The notes under the pieces are model-generated. The model did not search any database and had not been told where the DNA came from. It saw nothing but the letters and a program-made list of their open reading frames with translations. The position numbers and the translations under genes are program-made. A stretch of DNA of 64,000 nt from Polyangiaceae bacterium (lineage in GTDB: Bacteria > Myxococcota_A > Polyangia > Polyangiales > Polyangiaceae), in NCBI GenBank assembly GCA_019637295.1, contig JAHBVX010000006.1:430893-494892 (forward strand), in the 5' to 3' direction. Shown in pieces: positions 59,557 to 64,000 of this stretch. Each line of letters opens with the position of its first letter. Position 1 is the first letter of the stretch.

Positions 59557-60096
59557 ATGGAAGGAACGCAGAGCCAGCTGGGCGTGCTACGCGTGCTGTG
59601 GGGCGCCCTGGTCAGCTCGATGCTGATCATCGTCGGGGTCACGGTCCTGGTGATCGAGCCCACCTCGCCGCCGGATCCGATCCTGCTCGTGGGCCTTGGG
59701 CTGACCGGAGCGACGGTGGCGGTCGTGAGCCTGATGTGGCCGCGGCTGTTCTTCCTGCGGTTGCTGGCGACCATGAACCCGAAGCTGACCGACGTGACTG
59801 ACTCGACGGGTTCCGACGTGCTGCCGTACCGGGACACGAAGCGCCGCCGGGTGTTCGCGAGCCCCGACGCGGCGGCGCGGGGCGCCCTGACCCGGTACCA
59901 GACCGTCTTCATCCTGAAGATGGCGCTGGCCGAGTCGGTGGGCATTTTTGGCCTGGTGTTGCGCGTGCTCGGGCACGAGCTGACGAGCGTGGCGCCGTTC
60001 TTCGTGGTCGCGCTGGCGCTGCAGCTGGCACGCTTCCCGCGGCCGGCCAGCTGGGAGCGGCCCCTCGAGGCGCAGTTCGGGGCGAGCTTGCGCTGA
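59557..60096 (+). CDS. Hypothetical membrane protein, 179 aa
   Basis: Four hydrophobic segments are visible (about 14-32, 40-60, 115-135, 140-160) around a charged loop. No motif is recognised. The start at 59557 is chosen for the -10-like box; an earlier ATG at 59464 would overlap the divergent gene's start. Confidence 0.55.
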   Translation: MEGTQSQLGVLRVLWGALVSSMLIIVGVTVLVIEPTSPPDPILLVGLGLTGATVAVVSLMWPRLFFLRLLATMNPKLTDVTDSTGSDVLPYRDTKRRRVFASPDAAARGALTRYQTVFILKMALAESVGIFGLVLRVLGHELTSVAPFFVVALALQLARFPRPASWERPLEAQFGASLR

Positions 60097-60137
60097 GCCG
60101 GCCCGCAGCCCGGGGGAGTGGCCGGCGACGACGCGAG

Positions 60138-61439
60138 CTACTCGCTAGGTGCGGGCGAGCGGGCCAAGGCACGCGCGAACACGCCGCGCCATCGCTCGGT
60201 GCGTGAGCCCAAGGGCACGTGCATCGCCTTGTTGTGCACGAGGATGTCCGCGGCGAAGAAGTTGTGCGGGTGCTCCACGCTGAGATCGACCACGGCCCGG
60301 CGCTCCGAGAACGCCGCGACCGCGCCGAGGCGCAGCGGTCCGGCCGTGGTGAGCAGCGAGGAGCCCGACGGGAGATCCCGCGCGCGCGTCCAAGCCCCGT
60401 TCGCGTAGACGGGATGCTCGGCGGTGACCCGTAGGCCGGCCACGTCCACGAGCGAATCCGTGCGACCATGGACGACGCCCCGAACCCGCGTCGCGACGCG
60501 CCTACCGCGCTCGAGGTCCAGACTCCACACCGAGTCCCCCAGCGCCAGCTCCTCGATGGGGACCGCACCCCCGGGCGTGGACACCAGCGTGCCGGCGGCG
60601 ACGCAGGTGAAGTGCGAGAAGGTATCCGAGTCGACGACCTTGCCTGCGGGCGACACCAGTATGTCGGCGACGTCCATGTCGTAGCCTGGACCGGAGCGGG
60701 TGAAGCGAAACCAACGATTGTCGTCGAGATCGTCGATGACTTCGCGCTCCAGGGCTCGGCTCGGCGACCACTTCAGCGACTTGCCGGCGATCGCCTGGAG
60801 TGCAGCCGCGGTCCTGAAGGTCTCGCTGGGCTCGACCACCTCGAAGGCGAGAGGCGGGGTCTCGAGCTCTACTTGCTGGCCCCCGACGTGAAAGGTCGCC
60901 GTGAGCTGCAGGCTCCTCGGGCCGACCCGCTTCAGCAACTCGGGCTGGGGCTCGCTCCAGGCCCAGCGCGCTCTCTCTTCGGAGAGGGCTGCGCCGTCGA
61001 GCCAGAGCACGTGGAGGTCTCCGGCGCCATCCAGCGACGTCGGCAGCGCGCGGGGCTCCTCCGCCACCCGCAGCGTCCGTACGTCCCCGCCGTGGGTCAC
61101 CCGAACGCGCAGCGTGTGCAGCGTCTTCGGCCAGTCGTGAGCCCGCGCCGCGCCGGAGGGCAGCGCCGAGGCCGACGCGACGGAGAGCGCGACCCGAACG
61201 CCATCCTCGGGCGCGAGCTTCGACAGCAGCAGGCGAGCGTGCACGACCAGGCCGCCGCCGGCGATCTGGACCGACGTGTCACGGATCGGCGGGGTGCGCT
61301 TGACGGAAGGGCGGTCTGCCTTGCTGGTCGGCTTGCGGGTCGGGACCGCGCCGCTCGAGCTGCCGCGTGGCGACTCCTTCGAGCGGCACGCGAGCAGGGC
61401 CGCCAGCAGCAGGGCGACGAAGGCGAGGCGCCGGAGCAT
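60138..61439 (-). CDS. Lipoprotein with C-terminal Hint (intein-like) domain
   Basis: A 433-residue lipoprotein (lipobox LLAC, Cys 18). The N-terminal ~275 residues form a beta-rich extracellular domain. A Hint domain at about 279-403 begins CVAAGTLV (C279), contains TAEHPVY (H342) and ends LVHN (H402-N403). The next residue is K404, not Cys/Ser/Thr, so splicing cannot finish; an A-type bacterial intein-like domain that cleaves is possible. About 30 residues follow. Confidence 0.8.
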   Translation of the reverse strand: MLRRLAFVALLLAALLACRSKESPRGSSSGAVPTRKPTSKADRPSVKRTPPIRDTSVQIAGGGLVVHARLLLSKLAPEDGVRVALSVASASALPSGAARAHDWPKTLHTLRVRVTHGGDVRTLRVAEEPRALPTSLDGAGDLHVLWLDGAALSEERARWAWSEPQPELLKRVGPRSLQLTATFHVGGQQVELETPPLAFEVVEPSETFRTAAALQAIAGKSLKWSPSRALEREVIDDLDDNRWFRFTRSGPGYDMDVADILVSPAGKVVDSDTFSHFTCVAAGTLVSTPGGAVPIEELALGDSVWSLDLERGRRVATRVRGVVHGRTDSLVDVAGLRVTAEHPVYANGAWTRARDLPSGSSLLTTAGPLRLGAVAAFSERRAVVDLSVEHPHNFFAADILVHNKAMHVPLGSRTERWRGVFARALARSPAPSE

Positions 61440-61444
61440 GGCCG

Positions 61445-61450
61445 ATGGTA
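61445..61450 (-). promoter_or_regulatory. TANNNT-type -10 box (TACCAT)
   Basis: Minus-strand TACCAT ends 5 nt before ATG 61439 of the Hint lipoprotein gene. Confidence 0.35.
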
Positions 61451-61479
61451 CAGGATCGGAGCGCGCTGGTTGCGAAGGA

Positions 61480-62559
61480 TCACGGCGTGGTGCCGGCGTG
61501 TGCACCGCAGCTCGGGCAGCGCGAGCCGGGCTGCATCACGTACAGCGCGGCGCAGAACGGGCAGCGGGTGCCCTGGACTTGGTTCGACAGACCGAGGGCG
61601 GCGTCGCTCGACCGCAGGCGCAGCGTCGCCGCGACGATCAGCTCGCGCAGGGTGCGCCCGGACGTCGCCGCGCCGGGCAAGTCCAAAGCCCGCGAGTGGG
61701 TGCGACCCACCAGCCTGAGGGTGGCGGCGTGGCGAGTGACGTCGCGATCGTAGCCGAGGGACGGCGAGAACGTGATCCCGAGGATGTCCCTGCCGTCCAC
61801 CACGTCCTCGTCCCAGCTCTCGCCCTCGCGCTCGCGGTGGGTCTTGATCAGCTCGGGCCGAATCGTGACGACGCGGCGCTCCGGTGATGCGCCGCGCAGG
61901 TTCAGCCAGAAGTGACGGATGCCGCGGCGACCCGAGTCGGAGAGCAGCAAGAGCGGCAGCAAAGGGATCGCCAGCAGGCCGAGGGACGCGCCCAAGACGC
62001 GCTGGCCGAGCGAGTAGCGCACGCCCGGGTCCACCAGCACGACCTCATCGGCGCTGGTGTGGATCTCCAGTCCAGCAGCCTGCAGCACGCTCGCGGCGTG
62101 GCGCTCGTCGTGCTCCTCGGGGTGCGCGAGCAGCGGGCGGCCACCGTACCAGACCTCCGCGACCTCGCTGACGCCACCCGCGAGCGTCTCCACCACCACC
62201 AAGCCGTGGCGATCGGCCGCGGCGAGGACGGCGGCGACCGCGGCGCGTCCGGCTTCGGCGTCGGTGGGTACGTGCGCCGCGTACGCGAGCGGCCGCGCCC
62301 ACGGATCGAGCAAGGTTACCCGCAGCTCGTGCCAGCGGTGATACAGGCGGCCACCGATGCTCGGGATCTCGAGATCCGCTTCGGAGAAGAGCGCGATCAG
62401 GATGATGAGGGGTAGCAGGCAGATGAGGCAGGCCACGCCGAGGGTCAGCTCGACGATGGCCATCCACCGGAAGCGCTCCATCCGGTGGTGCTCCAGGATC
62501 ACCCGGGCGACCCCGTCCATGGGCCGCGCCAGGACGACGTCGAGGGAGGCCGCCTGCAC
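61480..62559 (-). CDS. Membrane protein with C-terminal zinc ribbon, 359 aa
   Basis: GTG start with TAGCAT 10 nt upstream. One N-terminal hydrophobic helix (about 34-58), a second hairpin-like hydrophobic segment near 185-205 and a C-terminal CPFC...CPSC ribbon. The middle carries an alpha/beta region of unknown type. It is the fourth zinc-ribbon membrane or small protein in the window. A GTG-derived start is unusual but supported by the box. Confidence 0.6.
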   Translation of the reverse strand: MQAASLDVVLARPMDGVARVILEHHRMERFRWMAIVELTLGVACLICLLPLIILIALFSEADLEIPSIGGRLYHRWHELRVTLLDPWARPLAYAAHVPTDAEAGRAAVAAVLAAADRHGLVVVETLAGGVSEVAEVWYGGRPLLAHPEEHDERHAASVLQAAGLEIHTSADEVVLVDPGVRYSLGQRVLGASLGLLAIPLLPLLLLSDSGRRGIRHFWLNLRGASPERRVVTIRPELIKTHREREGESWDEDVVDGRDILGITFSPSLGYDRDVTRHAATLRLVGRTHSRALDLPGAATSGRTLRELIVAATLRLRSSDAALGLSNQVQGTRCPFCAALYVMQPGSRCPSCGAHAGTTP

Positions 62560-62569
62560 TGCGGACGGG

Positions 62570-62575
62570 ATGCTA
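62570..62575 (-). promoter_or_regulatory. TANNNT-type -10 box (TAGCAT)
   Basis: Minus-strand TAGCAT ends 10 nt before GTG 62559. Confidence 0.35.
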
Positions 62576-62598
62576 GCGGAGCGAGCCTGCTCGTTGAA

Positions 62599-63783
62599 TC
62601 ACGGAATGAAGTCCGTGGCGGCGACCGTGCGCGCCTTGGGCGGCGCCTTGCTGGCGGGCTTGGGCTCGGGCTTCGGAGCGCTCTGCGTCGGGGCGGAGGA
62701 GGGCGCCTGCTTGACCGCCGACGGGCTCGGAGCGGCTCCCGACGCGGCGACCGCAGCCGGCGGAGCATCGCTGCTCGGGGGCTCGGCCTTGGTCACCTCG
62801 GCGAGCTTGCCCACCAGCTCGTCGGCCTTGGAGCCGACCTCCGCCGCGCGCTTCTTCATGACCTGGATCAAGCGGCGCGCGTCCGCGAGGTTCTTGCGCA
62901 CATCGGCCTTCTGGCCGACGCTGCGCTGAAAGGTCACGTCCACGTTGCCGTCGAGGGCGACCGCGAGCTTGTCCAAGTGCTCGAGCTTCTTCTGAGCGCG
63001 GGCCATTCTGGAGACGAGCTCGAGCTCGGCCGCTATCGCGGTCTCCACCTGCCGGCCCAGCTTCCGTCCCCCGTAGCCCGAGTCCTCGCCGTACACGTGC
63101 AGCTTGACCTTCGCGTCCTCGCCGTCGAGCGCTGCGTCGCGATCCGCTTCCAGACGCAGACCGACCTCGAGCTTCTGCGCCTGGTCCCGCACCGTGCGCG
63201 CCAGGAGGCTCGCTGCCGGAGCGATGGTGCGCTTCTTCGGCGTCGGGGCCTGCGCAGCAGCCGGCTCGGTGGAGAGCGAGGCCCCGTCGGACAGGTTCTT
63301 CACGCCTTCCAGCTGCTGTTGGACCCCGTTGATCTGCGCCTTGGTCGCGTCGTACTGCTGCTTCACTCCCATCGCCGCGCCAGCCCCCGGGATCAACCCG
63401 AGCGCGGACTGGGTGAGGACGTCCCCGTACCCCGGTGCCTGGGGTTGCTCAGTCGCCGCCGGCGCCGCGGGAGTCGCCGCAGCGGTGGGCGCGGGTTGCG
63501 GGATTTCTTCCTCTTCCACCTCGACCCCGAGCTGGCGGGCCAGGGCGATACGCAGGCTCTTCTCTTTCTCGGGCGCTTCGTTCAGCTCCACGCTCAGGTC
63601 GAAGACCTGGGAGAAGAACTGGTCGTACATGGGATCGCCAGTCACGAACTTGCGACCTTCCGCGACCTCCGAGGGGCCGCGGGAGCCGAACACACCGCAG
63701 GCGGGCTGGGCCGCGGCGACGAGCAGGAGCAGGGGCAGAGCGGTGCGATGCAGGAGTTTCTTTGCGACGTTGGACAGCTTCAT
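62599..63783 (-). CDS. Lipoprotein with coiled-coil and Pro/Ala-rich regions, 394 aa
   Basis: The lipobox-like AQPAC lies near residue 28. An acidic helical segment is followed by a Pro/Ala linker, a middle helical domain (DGASLSTEP, KKRTIAPAAS, QKLEVGLRL), a coiled-coil (about 245-310), and a long Pro/Ala/Lys-rich tail. Function unknown; a cell-envelope structural role is plausible. GAGGG lies 5 nt before ATG 63783. Confidence 0.65.
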   Translation of the reverse strand: MKLSNVAKKLLHRTALPLLLLVAAAQPACGVFGSRGPSEVAEGRKFVTGDPMYDQFFSQVFDLSVELNEAPEKEKSLRIALARQLGVEVEEEEIPQPAPTAAATPAAPAATEQPQAPGYGDVLTQSALGLIPGAGAAMGVKQQYDATKAQINGVQQQLEGVKNLSDGASLSTEPAAAQAPTPKKRTIAPAASLLARTVRDQAQKLEVGLRLEADRDAALDGEDAKVKLHVYGEDSGYGGRKLGRQVETAIAAELELVSRMARAQKKLEHLDKLAVALDGNVDVTFQRSVGQKADVRKNLADARRLIQVMKKRAAEVGSKADELVGKLAEVTKAEPPSSDAPPAAVAASGAAPSPSAVKQAPSSAPTQSAPKPEPKPASKAPPKARTVAATDFIP

Positions 63784-63880
63784 GACGACCCTCATTTCGG
63801 CGCAGGGCGCCGTTGGCCGCCCTAGTACGCGGCTGGCGCGCAGATCTTCCCCGTGCGTGCACAGGGCGCGGGTCGTGAGC

Positions 63881-63886
63881 TATCCT
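63881..63886 (+). promoter_or_regulatory. TANNNT-type -10 box (TATCCT)
   Basis: TATCCT ends 6 nt before ATG 63893 of the last, truncated gene. Confidence 0.45.
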
Positions 63887-63892
63887 CACCCG

Positions 63893-64000
63893 ATGCGGGC
63901 CTCACGACTCGGGACGCTGGTGGTGATCGCTGCGGGGATGAGCGCCTGCGGCGGGGATGACTTCTCCTCGGCAGGGAGCGGGGGCGCTGCGGGGTTGGGT
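63893..64000 (+). CDS. Lipoprotein, 3' end outside window
   Basis: 36 codons are visible: a signal with lipobox MSAC near residue 19, then GGDDFSSAGSGGAAG, a Gly/Ser linker like other lipoproteins here. The rest is cut by the window end. The start is supported by the TATCCT box 6 nt upstream. Confidence 0.6.
   Translation, partial: MRASRLGTLVVIAAGMSACGGDDFSSAGSGGAAGLG

Noticed and set aside
60138..61439. Functional self-splicing intein
   Set aside because: The residue after His-Asn is Lys, so the splicing step requiring Cys/Ser/Thr cannot occur; only cleavage is possible.

Overview
The window is high-GC, gene-dense chromosomal DNA. It most resembles Myxococcota, probably class Polyangia. 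The support is a CdnL/CarD regulator, a Ser/Thr kinase with a C-terminal PEGA-like domain, a DUF4388-DnaJ-TPR protein, an AgmX/PglI C-terminal-domain lipoprotein, a short Lys/Ala-rich histone-like protein, and many Gly-rich or Cys-repeat lipoproteins. I see no rRNA operon, insertion sequence, prophage or CRISPR array. The window holds about 65 protein genes, two of them cut by its ends, and one tRNA.

Layout. 0-10 kb: a ferritin-like protein fragment, a zinc-ribbon protein, an unknown protein with an AgmX-type lipoprotein, a thiolase, a metallo-beta-lactamase-fold hydrolase, an orphan SctL/FliH-like stator, a site-2-type protease, coaD, a degenerate aspartic-protease-like lipoprotein and an HNH endonuclease. 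10-21 kb: a VWA lipoprotein, a DHH-type phosphoesterase with motifs in unusual order, purC, a somatomedin-B-like lipoprotein, a large lipoprotein with a possible caspase-like dyad and a lamin-tail-like domain, a histone-like gene, an OmpA lipoprotein and cdnL. 21-30 kb: trpS, a DNA methyltransferase next to a zincin-like membrane protein, a parvulin, rnc and zinc-ribbon membrane proteins. 30-46 kb: trmL, the Ser/Thr kinase divergent from a Kelch-like lipoprotein, a DnaJ-TPR protein, an NtrC-type activator, a Cys-repeat lipoprotein, a TPR-gluzincin, a SAM hydrolase-family protein, a hemerythrin-like protein and two paralogous outer-membrane beta-barrels. 46-64 kb: a di-iron ferritin-like oxidase divergent from a TetR regulator with two palindromes, AmrS-like radical SAM, an alkylsulfatase-like hydrolase, rph, a 15-repeat Cys-rich lipoprotein, rpoZ, DoxX, a thioesterase, tRNA-Ser(UGA), and a lipoprotein ending in a Hint (intein-like) domain.

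The most striking global pattern is at gene starts. About twenty genes on both strands have a TANNNT-like hexamer ending 5-12 nt before the start codon and no clear Shine-Dalgarno sequence, which suggests widespread leaderless transcription. It also rationalises two divergent gene pairs whose start codons overlap in a single CATG. Other genes keep a clear Shine-Dalgarno sequence (for example the thiolase, the histone-like gene, cdnL and the di-iron oxidase), so the two initiation modes appear mixed. Functions are inferred from motifs read by eye; no database search was run.
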